From NCBI GenBank assembly GCA_030667205.1, contig DAOUWH010000037.1, positions 1 through 10,163 on the forward strand: DNA of 10,163 nt, given 5' to 3'. This DNA is from Nitrospirota bacterium (GTDB lineage: Bacteria; Nitrospirota; Thermodesulfovibrionia; Thermodesulfovibrionales; JdFR-86). Both the position numbers and the translations under genes were made by a program. Below, piece after piece: positions 1-7,626 of this stretch (position 1 is its first letter; every line of letters starts with the position of its first letter). The notes under the pieces are model-generated. The model searched no databases, was not told where the DNA came from, and worked only from the letters and a program-made list of their open reading frames with translations.

Positions 1-977
1 ACCTCGAGTGTGCTTTTAAGTACCACCCGTGTCGAGGTTGCATCCCTTGTGCTTATGACGCTCAGTAGACCATTGGGCCTGTCAGGGGTACCGGGGGCAA
101 GCGTTGCGACCATGTCGCCAGCTTTAAGGCCATCGTTTCTGCCCCTGTCTATGTAGACCACATCGAGCATGCCGCTTAAAACCCTCATGTGCGTAGCGGC
201 AACTATCACACCAGCTTTAAGCTCAGGCGTCCTGACATCTCCGGTGAGGAAGATGGGCTCGACCTCGTAATATCTGTCCAGCATATCGCCCACCTCGATG
301 CCTCCAAACCCCTTGACAATCCTTGCCGTGACGTCGGCCTTGCCTACCTTTTCAACTTCCACGATCCCGAGCACCCTGATCTGGTATCCCACTAACGTCC
401 TGGTCAGTACCGGGTGTTCCACTTTTGCCGAATTGCGTATCACGTAGAATCTATCCCCGACCTTGAGCGGCTCCACGCCCTTGATATAGACCTCGTCGCC
501 TTCGCCTACGAGGATTCTCCTGCCGGGCGAGCCCACGATCTCGCCGGCATAGGGGGGCTGCATCGTTATATAGCCACCCCTCAGGATATCGTATTTCGAT
601 ATTTCCCTCATGTCGGTGCTGATGTCGACCGGCACTGCGACGGGCTCCTTGGGCTTCTCCACCACAGGAGGCGCCTTGGCCTCTACGATAGGCTTCTCCC
701 TCCGCTTTACCACCCCTATCTCGGACTGTTTGAGAAGGCTCACGGGGATCCTGATCTTCTGGCCGGGATATATCCTGTCGGGGTTTTCTATATCGGGGTT
801 CGCCCTCCAGACGATGGGCCAGTTAAACGGGTCCGCAAGCTCTTGTTCCGAGATGTCCCAGAGGGTGTCGCCTTTTTGAACTTCGTATTCCTTGTATTCA
901 AACTCCTCGGCCACTGCGACCGCCGCAAGGCCGAATATGAAGACTATCACCATCGCAAAGCGAATAAAAGCTCTCAT
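1..977 (-). CDS. Secreted LysM-domain protein, partial (3' end beyond left edge)
   Basis: About 325 codons are visible and the frame is still open at base 1. The N-terminus is a typical Sec signal peptide: MRAFIRF followed by a hydrophobic run, with probable cleavage after AVA at residue 23. A LysM domain follows at roughly residues 31-78 (YEVQKGDTLWDIS, then NPDRIYPGQKIRIP), which binds peptidoglycan glycan strands. Residues 88-118 are a Lys/Pro/Glu-rich linker. The rest is beta-rich, with a GDRFYVIR segment near residue 175 and VVYIDRGRNDGLKAGD near 273-288, a pattern known from bacterial LysM and envelope proteins of otherwise unassigned function. The ATG at 977 is preceded by GAAGGAG (984-990 on the complement) at 6-base spacing, so the start is secure. 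Inferred location is the periplasm, attached to the wall. It probably has its own promoter in the 149-base gap after mazG. The exact role is unknown; no catalytic domain is visible in the part shown. Confidence 0.87.
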   Translation of the reverse strand, partial: MRAFIRFAMVIVFIFGLAAVAVAEEFEYKEYEVQKGDTLWDISEQELADPFNWPIVWRANPDIENPDRIYPGQKIRIPVSLLKQSEIGVVKRREKPIVEAKAPPVVEKPKEPVAVPVDISTDMREISKYDILRGGYITMQPPYAGEIVGSPGRRILVGEGDEVYIKGVEPLKVGDRFYVIRNSAKVEHPVLTRTLVGYQIRVLGIVEVEKVGKADVTARIVKGFGGIEVGDMLDRYYEVEPIFLTGDVRTPELKAGVIVAATHMRVLSGMLDVVYIDRGRNDGLKAGDMVATLAPGTPDRPNGLLSVISTRDATSTRVVLKSTLE

Positions 978-1023
978 ATTAAACTCCTTCTTGAAGTTTT
1001 ACGCTAAAAATACCTGTATATTA

Positions 1024-1052
1024 AAAATATATGATAACTTCAAAAGTGTCAA
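1024..1052 (-). promoter_or_regulatory. Candidate sigma-70 promoter of the LysM gene
   Basis: On the minus strand a perfect TTGACA (1052-1047) is followed after 17 bases by TATTTT (1029-1024), or after 15 bases by the better -10 match TATATT (1031-1026). The surroundings are AT-rich and lie 47 or more bases upstream of the LysM ATG at 977. A second perfect TTGACA lies 23 bases further upstream (1075-1070), without a -10 at proper spacing. Called by eye from consensus only. Confidence 0.45.
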
Positions 1053-1126
1053 GGGGTAGTGTGCCCTTCTGTCAAGCCAATTTAGAAATAAACCGGCCTT
1101 ACGGGAGGGCAAAAAAGGGTGGTCGG

Positions 1127-1888
1127 CTACTCTTTGGCCTTTGCCTCGTCCCAGAGGGCGTCCATCTCCTCAAGGGTCATCTCCGAGAGTTTTCTGCCCT
1201 CTTCCTCGGCCCTAATCTCAATGTGCCTGAAGCGGTGGATGAACTTGCTTATGGTGCGGCGGAGGGCGTCCTCGGGGTTTACGCCCACAAATCTTGAGAC
1301 ATTCACCAGAACGAAGAATATATCGCCGAGTTCGTCCTCTATGGAGGCCTGCTCCTTCCTGGCAAGGGCAGCCCTGAACTCCTTTAGCTCCTCATCGAGC
1401 TTGTCAAGGACGTCCTCGACCCTGTCCCAGTCGAAACCGGCCTTCGCGGCCCTATCCTGCAGGCGGTGCGCCCTAAGGAGCGAGGGCATGGCGCGGGGAA
1501 CGCCCTCCAAAATCGATTCACGGAGTTTTCCCTCCTCTTTTTTCTTCTCTTCCCACTGCTCTACGACCTCCTCGGCGGTCTCAAGCTCCACGCCCTTGCC
1601 GAAGACGTGGGGATGGCGGGAACGCATCTTCTCGCTTATGCCCTCTATCACGTCGCCGATGTCGAACTCGCCCCGCTCGCGGGCAATCTCGGCGTGAAAG
1701 AGTATCTGAAAAAGGAGGTCCCCAAGCTCCTCCTTAATCTTTTCGGGGGCTTCCTCTTCGAGGGCCTCAAGCACTTCGTATGATTCCTCGACGAGGAAAG
1801 GTTTTAATGACTCGCGCGTCTGCTTCCTGTCCCAAGGGCACCCCTGCCTGAGCCGCTTCATTACCTCGACAAGTTCGCTGAATCCCAT
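1127..1888 (-). CDS. mazG: Nucleoside triphosphate pyrophosphohydrolase MazG
   Basis: MazG hydrolyses NTPs and dNTPs to NMP and pyrophosphate in the cytoplasm, cleaning the nucleotide pool and, in E. coli, affecting the stringent response. The product is 253 residues, close to the 263 of E. coli MazG, with the usual tandem MazG folds. The N-terminal repeat carries the family hallmark CPWDRKQT (17-24), then EESYEV (34-39) and EELGDLLFQ (53-61), which supply the EExxE and ExxxD magnesium ligands. The C-terminal repeat carries AGFDWD, a second acidic helix (DEELKEF) and EDELGDIFF, the normally active site. All expected metal ligands appear intact. The ATG at 1888 gives a family-typical N-terminus (MGFSELVEVMKRLR), but the ribosome binding site is weak (only AGATAGAG upstream). 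It lies just downstream, on the same strand, of a decayed membrane-protein gene, and 149 bases upstream of the LysM gene. Confidence 0.95.
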   Translation of the reverse strand: MGFSELVEVMKRLRQGCPWDRKQTRESLKPFLVEESYEVLEALEEEAPEKIKEELGDLLFQILFHAEIARERGEFDIGDVIEGISEKMRSRHPHVFGKGVELETAEEVVEQWEEKKKEEGKLRESILEGVPRAMPSLLRAHRLQDRAAKAGFDWDRVEDVLDKLDEELKEFRAALARKEQASIEDELGDIFFVLVNVSRFVGVNPEDALRRTISKFIHRFRHIEIRAEEEGRKLSEMTLEEMDALWDEAKAKE

Positions 1889-1979
1889 GGCTCTATCTTA
1901 ACACGGGGCACAGTCCCCCCTTGCATCGGCCCTGGGCATGTCTCTTCCATGTCATTTGGCGGGATTTTTCAATGCAAAT

Positions 1980-2165
1980 GTTAGAGATGTCTCTGGTCAG
2001 GGAATTCTCGACAATGTTCGGGAAGTCGTCGAACTGGAAAGGAACACCAAACGTATTTGAATAGGCAAGAATGCCCAGCAGGACAATAAGGATTCAATGG
2101 ATGAAGGGCTTATTGAAAAAGTTCGGGTTTGTATTTATTTTGCTACCGCCGTTGTACTTCAACAT
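1980..2165 (-). pseudogene. N-terminal remnant of a GT-C/TMTC-like glycosyltransferase-TPR membrane protein
   Basis: Read on the minus strand from the ATG at 2165, the frame gives MLKYNGGSKINTNPNFFNKPFIH, then an in-frame TGA (2096-2094), then without a frame change ILIVLLGILAYSNTF and FQFDDFPNIVEN through TRDISN. That is the characteristic start of large bacterial membrane proteins related to GT-C glycosyltransferases and TMTC/DUF1736 TPR proteins: a short basic leader, transmembrane helix 1, then a first periplasmic loop with FDD and NIVEN. In GT-C enzymes the Asp in this loop is catalytic. Recognisable sequence ends near 1980. The frame stays open to a TAG at 1895-1893, but the residues after DISN do not look like the family. 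Relatives are several hundred residues long, so this is a relic: one nonsense codon (possibly a former CGA) plus loss of nearly all of the 3' part. The family call is from memory of the motif, without a search. Confidence 0.65.
2113..2141 (+). promoter_or_regulatory. Weak candidate sigma-70 promoter for hemW
   Basis: TTGAAA (2113-2118), a 17-base spacer, then TATTTT (2136-2141), about 100 bases upstream of the hemW ATG, in the right orientation and within an AT-rich stretch. It overlaps the decayed gene on the other strand. The match is moderate (5/6 and 4/6), so this is tentative. Confidence 0.25.
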
Positions 2166-2242
2166 ACATAGACGCACAAGTCAGCGGCCTGAAATATTGC
2201 CTGAAGTTACTGGAATACGGGCCGTTTAAGTTAAACTAGCGC

Positions 2243-3343
2243 ATGGCAAGTAGCCTCTACATCCACATCCCGTTCTGCCTTACTAAGTGCGACTACTGCG
2301 ACTTCCTCTCCGTCCCCTTCGACGAGGCCGTGGCAAAAAGATACCTTAAGGCCCTGAAGCGGGAAATACGCCTGCGCGGGGGCCGCACCCTTAAAACGGT
2401 CTACATCGGAGGCGGCACGCCCACGATGCTCTCACCGGAAGCCTTCGAAGATATTTTTAAGACCATCCGCGACTACTTTGAGCTCTCCCCGGGCGCCGAG
2501 ATAACCGTCGAGGCAAACCCCGGCACCCTGGACAGGAAAAAGACAGGGGCGCTCGTTGGGCTCGGCGTAAACCGCCTGAGCATCGGGGTGCAGTCCTTTA
2601 GCGACGCGGAGCTGCGCATGCTCGGAAGGTGCCACACCGCGCGCGAGGCTTTACGGGCGCTCAAATCTCCTGCTGTGCCCAATATTTCGCTCGACCTCAT
2701 TTACGGCATACCCGGGCAGACCATGAAGAGCTGGCGCCAAACCTTAAAGCGTGCCATCGAGGCCGGCCCCATGCACGTCTCCGCCTATGAGCTTACCGCC
2801 GAGGCGGACACCCCGTTTTACGAGGCACTCATAGAAGGCAGGCTCGACTCCCCGCCCGAGGCGCTCGTTGTGGAGATGTTCGAGTACGCCATCGAGGCAT
2901 TCGGGGAAAACGGCCTCCACCACTATGAGATATCCAACTTCGCACACCACGGATTCGAATGCAGGCACAACCTCAACTACTGGAGGAGGGGCGAGTACCT
3001 GGGCCTCGGCGCGGGGGCGCACTCCTTCGAAGACAGCAGGCGCTCGAAGAATACCGGCTACGTGTTCAAGTACATAGAGATGCTCTCAAAGGGAGCGCTG
3101 CCCGTCGAGGAGTCCGTGGGGGTATCGGCGGAGGACGAGATAAAGGAGATCACCTTCCTCGGCCTGAGGATGACCCGCGGGATTAATATTAAAAAGATGG
3201 GATTTCTGGCAAAGGCCGCAGGGGAGCTTATAGAGGATGGACTGATGCTCCTAGAGGACGAGCACCTGAGGCTCACACGAAGGGGCCTCCTGCTTTCAAA
3301 CGCGGTTGCGGTGAGCCTGTTTGAGAAACTGGAGCTTGGTTAA
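2243..3343 (+). CDS. hemW: Radical SAM heme chaperone HemW (coproporphyrinogen III oxidase-like)
   Basis: HemW binds heme and a [4Fe-4S] cluster and is thought to hand heme to respiratory proteins. It is often misannotated as the oxygen-independent coproporphyrinogen oxidase HemN. The 366-residue product is close to E. coli HemW (378). The radical SAM cluster motif is C12-x3-C16-x2-C19 in FCLTKCDYCDF, with the CDYCDF form typical of HemW. SAM-binding and barrel motifs follow: YIGGGTP (54-60), EANPGTL (90-96), RLSIGVQSF (111-119), LDLIYGIPGQT (150-160) and HYEISNFA (227-234). The HNLNYW motif (242-247) is a HemW marker linked to heme binding. A HemN-type C-terminal region with a winged-helix look ends in SNAVAVSLFEKL. 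The ATG is the first possible start because an in-frame TAG lies at 2237-2239. No good Shine-Dalgarno sequence precedes it. It stands alone on the plus strand and converges with the antiporter gene 36 bases downstream. Confidence 0.93.
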   Translation: MASSLYIHIPFCLTKCDYCDFLSVPFDEAVAKRYLKALKREIRLRGGRTLKTVYIGGGTPTMLSPEAFEDIFKTIRDYFELSPGAEITVEANPGTLDRKKTGALVGLGVNRLSIGVQSFSDAELRMLGRCHTAREALRALKSPAVPNISLDLIYGIPGQTMKSWRQTLKRAIEAGPMHVSAYELTAEADTPFYEALIEGRLDSPPEALVVEMFEYAIEAFGENGLHHYEISNFAHHGFECRHNLNYWRRGEYLGLGAGAHSFEDSRRSKNTGYVFKYIEMLSKGALPVEESVGVSAEDEIKEITFLGLRMTRGINIKKMGFLAKAAGELIEDGLMLLEDEHLRLTRRGLLLSNAVAVSLFEKLELG

Positions 3344-3379
3344 AAGTTCGCTTTAACTTTCAGGAAAAATCGGCCTCTC

Positions 3380-4621
3380 TCAACCCTCTTCCCATAGCCT
3401 GCAAAACGGCGCCTCTTCATCAGACCGGCAGGCGCGCATGACCGACCACTTAAGCGAAATGGGCGCTATCATCGTGGTGATAAACGCCATCAAGACGAGT
3501 GCCGAGAACTGCCCCCCGGTCAAGAAAGGCTCCGAAATAGCACCCGCCGCGATAAGCTCGTCACTTATATTTATCACCACCGAGGCCACCACCAGCTCCA
3601 CGGCTCCGCGGCCGTTCATCCCGAACCCCACAATCGCGGCCTCACGGAAATTGCGCCTCAGGACCGAGTACCCCAAACCGCATCCCAGCACTTTGCCCAC
3701 AGCGGCCGACAGGATGAGCACACCGGTAAAGAGGACGAAGGACCAGTCCATATAAAACTTCAGGTGAAACGAAAGGGACGCAAAGAATATGGGCACCAGG
3801 AAACCATAGCTTATGCCGAAGAAGCGGTCTTTAATGGCGTCGTAAATCTTGTGGTCCATTATCTCCTTCCTTAAAAACTGCCCGGCCAGAAAAGCGCCGA
3901 TTATCAGGTGCAGCCCTGCCAGCTCCGCCAGGTATGCCATTATCAGGGCCGAGGCAATCGCAAAGGTGAATGCCTTGCCCTCGCGGTCATGCAGCCTTCT
4001 TGTCAGTTTGGGGAGGACAAAGTGTCCCAACAATATTGTCACGCCGAAAAAGGCAACCACCTTCAAAAAAATCCCCGAAACCTCAATGACCTGGACGGTC
4101 CCTGTCCTGGCAAGGCCAAGAAGGGCCGAAAGGGCGATAAGGGCAAAGATGTCGTCGACAATAGCCGCCCCGACAATTATGTGCCCGATATTGGTCCTGT
4201 TAATCCTCATCGAATGCAGGATTATCGACTGCACCGCGATCGCCGTTATCGAGACCCCCATCCCCACGAACAGGGACTGGTAGAGCGTACCGCCGAATGC
4301 CTTTGCAGTGAGGTACCCCAGAGCAAAGGGCAGGACGAAGCCCCCCACGGCAACGAAGAGCGAAGGCCATAGATTATCGAGGAGTTCCTTCGGGTCAAGC
4401 TCAAGGCCTGTGTAGAACATGACGAAGAAAATCCCGAACTCGGCCAAAAGCTCAATGGCTGGCGAGGGCGTCACGATGCCCAGAATCGGCGGGCCGAGCA
4501 GCACGCCGGCCAGAAGCTCCCCCATGATTGCCGGCATGCCGAAGCGGACAAAAACGCTCCCCAGAGCCCAAGCCGCCGCGAGTATCAGAAGGAGGCTTAT
4601 TATAAGCTCAGGGGTAATCAC
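3380..4621 (-). CDS. CPA2-family cation/proton antiporter (Na+/H+ exchanger domain)
   Basis: This inner-membrane secondary transporter exchanges protons for monovalent cations, serving pH and ion homeostasis. The 413 residues are almost wholly hydrophobic, with about 12-13 transmembrane segments. Family marks are GELLAGVLLGP (34-44), FFVMFYTGLELD (65-76), SITAIAVQ (124-131), GAAIVDDIFALIAL (151-164) and GFGMNGRGAVEL (332-343). D156-D157 match the ion-binding Asp pair of electrogenic NapA-type antiporters, and K310 in VGK probably matches the conserved TM10 lysine, so electrogenic Na+/H+ exchange is more likely than neutral K+/H+ exchange (inference). There is no C-terminal TrkA-N/RCK regulatory domain, unlike KefB/KefC; only a short soluble tail remains. 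The start is GTG (complement of CAC at 4619-4621); an in-frame TGA two codons upstream excludes a longer form. The ribosome binding site is poor. It lies 69 bases downstream of the histidine kinase on the same strand, so cotranscription is possible. Confidence 0.92.
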   Translation of the reverse strand: MITPELIISLLLILAAAWALGSVFVRFGMPAIMGELLAGVLLGPPILGIVTPSPAIELLAEFGIFFVMFYTGLELDPKELLDNLWPSLFVAVGGFVLPFALGYLTAKAFGGTLYQSLFVGMGVSITAIAVQSIILHSMRINRTNIGHIIVGAAIVDDIFALIALSALLGLARTGTVQVIEVSGIFLKVVAFFGVTILLGHFVLPKLTRRLHDREGKAFTFAIASALIMAYLAELAGLHLIIGAFLAGQFLRKEIMDHKIYDAIKDRFFGISYGFLVPIFFASLSFHLKFYMDWSFVLFTGVLILSAAVGKVLGCGLGYSVLRRNFREAAIVGFGMNGRGAVELVVASVVINISDELIAAGAISEPFLTGGQFSALVLMAFITTMIAPISLKWSVMRACRSDEEAPFCRLWEEG

Positions 4622-4659
4622 TGCTCAGAAAAGTCTACAGGAAAAAGACCCAGTGAGCA
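4622..4659 (-). repeat. Nested inverted repeat just upstream of the antiporter GTG start
   Basis: In the 69-base gap between kinase and antiporter genes, TGCTCA (4622-4627) and TGAGCA (4654-4659) pair perfectly, and inside them GTCT (4633-4636) pairs with AGAC (4646-4649). In the minus-strand transcript the 3' arm of the outer stem ends directly at the antiporter start codon. No U-run follows, so it does not look like an intrinsic terminator. It could be a structured leader affecting translation. The stems are short (6 and 4 pairs), so chance is possible. Confidence 0.3.
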
Positions 4660-4690
4660 AGAAAATATTTCAATCGGAACGTAAGGCGGA

Positions 4691-7513
4691 TTATATCATT
4701 GGCAGATATATTTTAAACGTCGTGCCCTTGCCCGGCTCGCTCTGGACCTCTATGTAGCCTCCGTGCTGCTTGACGGTGCTGTAGACAATCGAAAGCCCAA
4801 GGCCTGTGCCCTCACCGGCCTCTTTGGTCGTAAAGAACGGCTCGAATATTTTTTCCCTCGTCCTTTCGTCCATTCCCGGGCCTGTATCCGTGACGGAAAC
4901 GAGGGCATATAAGCTTTGCTTGCCTCCGTCGAACACGCCGGTTGGCGCCGCATCGGCCCCTACCCGCTCCGTCCTGATCGTCAGCCTCCCGCCCTCCGGC
5001 ATCGCGCCTTTTGCGTTTGTCGCAAGGTTTATAAGGACGTGTTCCATCTGTACATTGTCCGCTATCACGGTCAACTGCTCGTCAGCGAGCTGAAGGTCGA
5101 GCTTGATATTTTTACCGAGCGCCACCCGCAAGAGGTCCTCGGCTTCCCTTACGATATTGTTGAGGTCCGCAGGCCTGGGGTTGATTGCCTTTTTCCTGCT
5201 GAACTGCATGAGTTCGTCGATAAGCTGGGCCGCCTTGTTGCACGAGGCAAATATCCCCTCAGCAATGTCCGCCGCCTGCTCATCGCCCTTCGTCTTCAGG
5301 ATGTGGGCATAATTCCTTATGGCAAAGAGGCGGTTGTTGAAGTCGTGGGCGATGCCCCCGGCGAGCTGGCCCACGGCCTCCATCTTCTGGGACTGCAGGA
5401 GCTGCGCCTCGGTCTTCTCGCGCTCGGCGATCTCCTGTTCGAGTTCCTCGAAGGCCGCCACGAGTTCTTCCGTGCGCTCTTTTACGATTTCCTCGAGGTG
5501 CTTACGATACCTGTTTAGTTCCTCCTCTGCCCGCTTGCGCTGGTAAAAGCGCCACATGCCGTTCATAAGGAGACCAAGCTGGGTTATATCGGTCTCGTCA
5601 TATTCTGTCTCCTTGTTCCCCACGGCTGCCACGGCGACTATTTTCCCGCCATCAAATACCGGCACGCTGAGGAGGGAGGACAGCCTAACGTGTCCTTCGG
5701 GAATTCCCTTCTTTGACTCGTCGGGCTTTGAATAATCGCTGATGACTATGGGCTTGCGCTTCCTTACGGCATCTGCCCATATCCCTGCCTCGACTATTGG
5801 GTAGCGAATCTGTTTGTCATCGATATTACATCCTTCCATTGCTTCTTTAGACCATGCATGGATGGTCAAGACCTCTTCGCCATCGTCCATAAACCCGATG
5901 AACCCGATATTGCTTTTAGTAAGTCCCACAGCTTTCTCAAGCACAAAGGCCGAAAGCTCCTCCATCGAGGAGCCAGTCATCTGGTTCAGCTCATTGAGGG
6001 CTTCGAGCCGGGCCTCATTGAGCTTAAGCGCCTCCTCGGCACTCTTTCGATCGGTGATGCGACGTCCATAGATACGGATGCGGTTGCTCTCCGGGACAAG
6101 ATGGATTGTCTGTTCATACCAGGTATCGTCAATTTCTATTTCGCGAACGACATATTTTTTTTCTTTATCCTTAAGCGCCTCCGGTACAATCCGCATGCCT
6201 GCCAGAAAAGGGTGCTGCAGACCGGACTTCTCAAGGCCCGGCATCTCCTTAGCCGCAGGATTAAGATAATGGATGTTTCCTTCGAGGTCTACCTCCATGA
6301 CAGGGTTCGGGTTCAGCTCCGGGTAGGAAGCCAGTCTTGTTATTTCTTCCTCTGCCCGTTTGCGTTCGGTGATGTCTCTTGAAATGCTCTGGATATATGA
6401 TTTGTCATGAATATTTACTGCCTTGCCCGTAAATTCAATCGGGACGACCTCTCCATCGGGCTTTTGAAACTCTAAAGCGCCGGAGCCTCCCGCATCGCTC
6501 TCTTTTATCTCAAAGAATTTCTTTCTGGCCGCCTCTATCTTCTCAGGTGGCCTTATCTCCCATATCTTCATGCCTCTAAGCTCTTCGAGACTCCTGCCCG
6601 TCTGGCTCTCAAATTCAGGATTGCAATCGGCTATACTGCCGGTTTCCCTGTCGATCAGGACGATGCCGTCCCTCGCCTCATTAAAGATGGAATGGTATTT
6701 TTCCTCGGCCGCCCTGAGCTCCTCCTCGCTCTGCTTCAGGTCCCTGAAAAGGAGGCTGTAGGGCTTTCTGAGTCCTGTCTCTATGACCGCCTTGTATATC
6801 AGGAAGAAGGAAACTATCTTCAGGTAGTGCCCTACGAGGTTCGAAAAGCCGTAGGCGCTTACGTAAAAAGTAAAGGCCAGCTCGGAGCCTATGGTCAGGA
6901 CAATGGCCGCATACAACAGATGAAGTACTTTTCTGTCGAATACTTCCCTGTTCTTATGTAGCATGTATATGGCCCCTACGAGTATCAGGGAGATTATATA
7001 CTCGCTGATTTTCTTAAAAGGCGTCAGGCCGACCCCTTCGACAAAGCAGACGGGGAAAATCCCTGTAAAGGTTAACCATAGCAGTACAGAAAACACCCCG
7101 GCATAAACGGCAAACAGTCTATTTACATTAAGCGCTCTTCCCAAAAACAGGGGGGCAATAAGCAGCGAAAGGCCCCCCATGTACCGGGCGGAGATCCATA
7201 ACTGCGTGGGAAGGTTCGTATCGTAGCCTTTGAAAATATTCATGCCTTCGTAGGCAAGGGTGTGCGCCAGGTCGAGACCCGCGACAAACAGGAATGAAAC
7301 GCCAAGGAATAGGATATAGTTGTTTTGAAGAAACCGCCGCGAGTTCCACGCCACCATGAAGATGCCGCAGGCCACGGCGATGCTGAAAAGCTCGCCAGAG
7401 ACATGGAAAAGGAGGTAATTATAACGGCTGGCAACGTACAGCCCCGCAATGACGGCCACGCCTGCCAGGGCGATACAATACCTGCGGTAATTTATTGAGA
7501 GCCCTTCCCCCAT
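4691..7513 (-). CDS. MASE3-PAS-PAS-GAF sensor histidine kinase
   Basis: This is a 940-residue membrane-bound sensor kinase. Residues 13-247 are seven or so transmembrane helices of the MASE3 sensor type, with DLAHTLAYEGMNIF (81-94) and NLPTQLWISARYMGGL (100-115). Its ligand is not known in general. A short coiled coil leads to PAS1 (about 270-384, YHSIFNEARDGIVLID, ending RDITERKRAEEE), PAS2 (about 391-490, LNPNPVMEVDLEGNI, ending RITDRKSAEEA) and a GAF domain (about 510-660). A second coiled coil (660-705) joins the HisKA domain with the phosphorylated His723 in GGIAHDFNNRL. The HATPase domain is complete: N box around N829-N833, G1 DTGPGM (876-881), F box EPFFTTK (891-897) and G2 GEGTGLGLSIV (900-910). 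No receiver domain is fused and no response regulator gene is in the window. ATG at 7513 has only a poor Shine-Dalgarno; an in-frame TAA lies close upstream. The antiporter follows 69 bases downstream, and the gsp operon starts divergently upstream. Confidence 0.94.
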   Translation of the reverse strand: MGEGLSINYRRYCIALAGVAVIAGLYVASRYNYLLFHVSGELFSIAVACGIFMVAWNSRRFLQNNYILFLGVSFLFVAGLDLAHTLAYEGMNIFKGYDTNLPTQLWISARYMGGLSLLIAPLFLGRALNVNRLFAVYAGVFSVLLWLTFTGIFPVCFVEGVGLTPFKKISEYIISLILVGAIYMLHKNREVFDRKVLHLLYAAIVLTIGSELAFTFYVSAYGFSNLVGHYLKIVSFFLIYKAVIETGLRKPYSLLFRDLKQSEEELRAAEEKYHSIFNEARDGIVLIDRETGSIADCNPEFESQTGRSLEELRGMKIWEIRPPEKIEAARKKFFEIKESDAGGSGALEFQKPDGEVVPIEFTGKAVNIHDKSYIQSISRDITERKRAEEEITRLASYPELNPNPVMEVDLEGNIHYLNPAAKEMPGLEKSGLQHPFLAGMRIVPEALKDKEKKYVVREIEIDDTWYEQTIHLVPESNRIRIYGRRITDRKSAEEALKLNEARLEALNELNQMTGSSMEELSAFVLEKAVGLTKSNIGFIGFMDDGEEVLTIHAWSKEAMEGCNIDDKQIRYPIVEAGIWADAVRKRKPIVISDYSKPDESKKGIPEGHVRLSSLLSVPVFDGGKIVAVAAVGNKETEYDETDITQLGLLMNGMWRFYQRKRAEEELNRYRKHLEEIVKERTEELVAAFEELEQEIAEREKTEAQLLQSQKMEAVGQLAGGIAHDFNNRLFAIRNYAHILKTKGDEQAADIAEGIFASCNKAAQLIDELMQFSRKKAINPRPADLNNIVREAEDLLRVALGKNIKLDLQLADEQLTVIADNVQMEHVLINLATNAKGAMPEGGRLTIRTERVGADAAPTGVFDGGKQSLYALVSVTDTGPGMDERTREKIFEPFFTTKEAGEGTGLGLSIVYSTVKQHGGYIEVQSEPGKGTTFKIYLPMI

Positions 7514-7626
7514 AAGCAGCCGTTTTTTATTTTAACATTACCCCCCGGATAAAGTTACAGCCGCGGCCTGCGGGCATCACAATACAACAAACCCGACCTG
7601 TCGAACCATGCCTGCCGCAAGGCCCT

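Larger units (their letters stand above)
1889..2242. other. Gene-free spacer between mazG and hemW
   Basis: This 354-base stretch has no intact gene on either strand and is visibly more AT-rich than its neighbours around 1960-2160. Its main content is the membrane-protein remnant at 1980-2165 (minus). Bases 1893-1979 contain short elements only: GGGG-CACAGT-CCCC at 1905-1918 and a TTGCAT/ATGCAA pair at 1921-1926 and 1972-1977. None of these makes a convincing terminator or insertion-sequence end. The part near hemW may carry its promoter. Confidence 0.6.

Noticed and set aside
414..1007. Long plus-strand frame overlapping the LysM gene
   Set aside because: It is antisense to a gene with signal peptide, LysM domain and strong ribosome binding site, and its translation has no recognisable motif. 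The same reasoning removes the plus-strand frames over mazG, the antiporter and the kinase, and the minus-strand frames over hemW and the gsp genes.
1905..1918. GGGG-CACAGT-CCCC hairpin near the mazG start
   Set aside because: Only four stem pairs and no T-run on either side, so there is no support for a terminator or an operator.
1905..1925. Possible sigma-54 promoter (GGCAC ... TTGCAT)
   Set aside because: The spacing between the GG and GC elements is four bases too long for the -24/-12 consensus.
1921..1977. TTGCAT/ATGCAA pair as ends of a miniature mobile element or insertion sequence
   Set aside because: Six-base repeats are too short, with no flanking duplication and no transposase sequence between them.
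1972..2064. Plus-strand 30-codon frame (MQMLEMSLVREF...) in the mazG-hemW gap
   Set aside because: It lies antisense to the recognisable membrane-protein remnant, has no Shine-Dalgarno and no family resemblance. The minus-strand reading explains the sequence better.
2094..2096. In-frame TGA in the remnant read as selenocysteine or as a recoded sense codon
   Set aside because: TGA ends gspI (9619-9621) normally, the position is at the start of transmembrane helix 1 rather than a redox site, and the 3' part of the gene is also missing, so simple decay is the better account.
3343..3360. AAAGTT-CGCTTT-AACTTT inverted repeat after hemW as a terminator
   Set aside because: The stem is six AT-rich pairs overlapping the stop codon, with no following T-run. 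It is too weak to call for the convergent hemW/antiporter junction.
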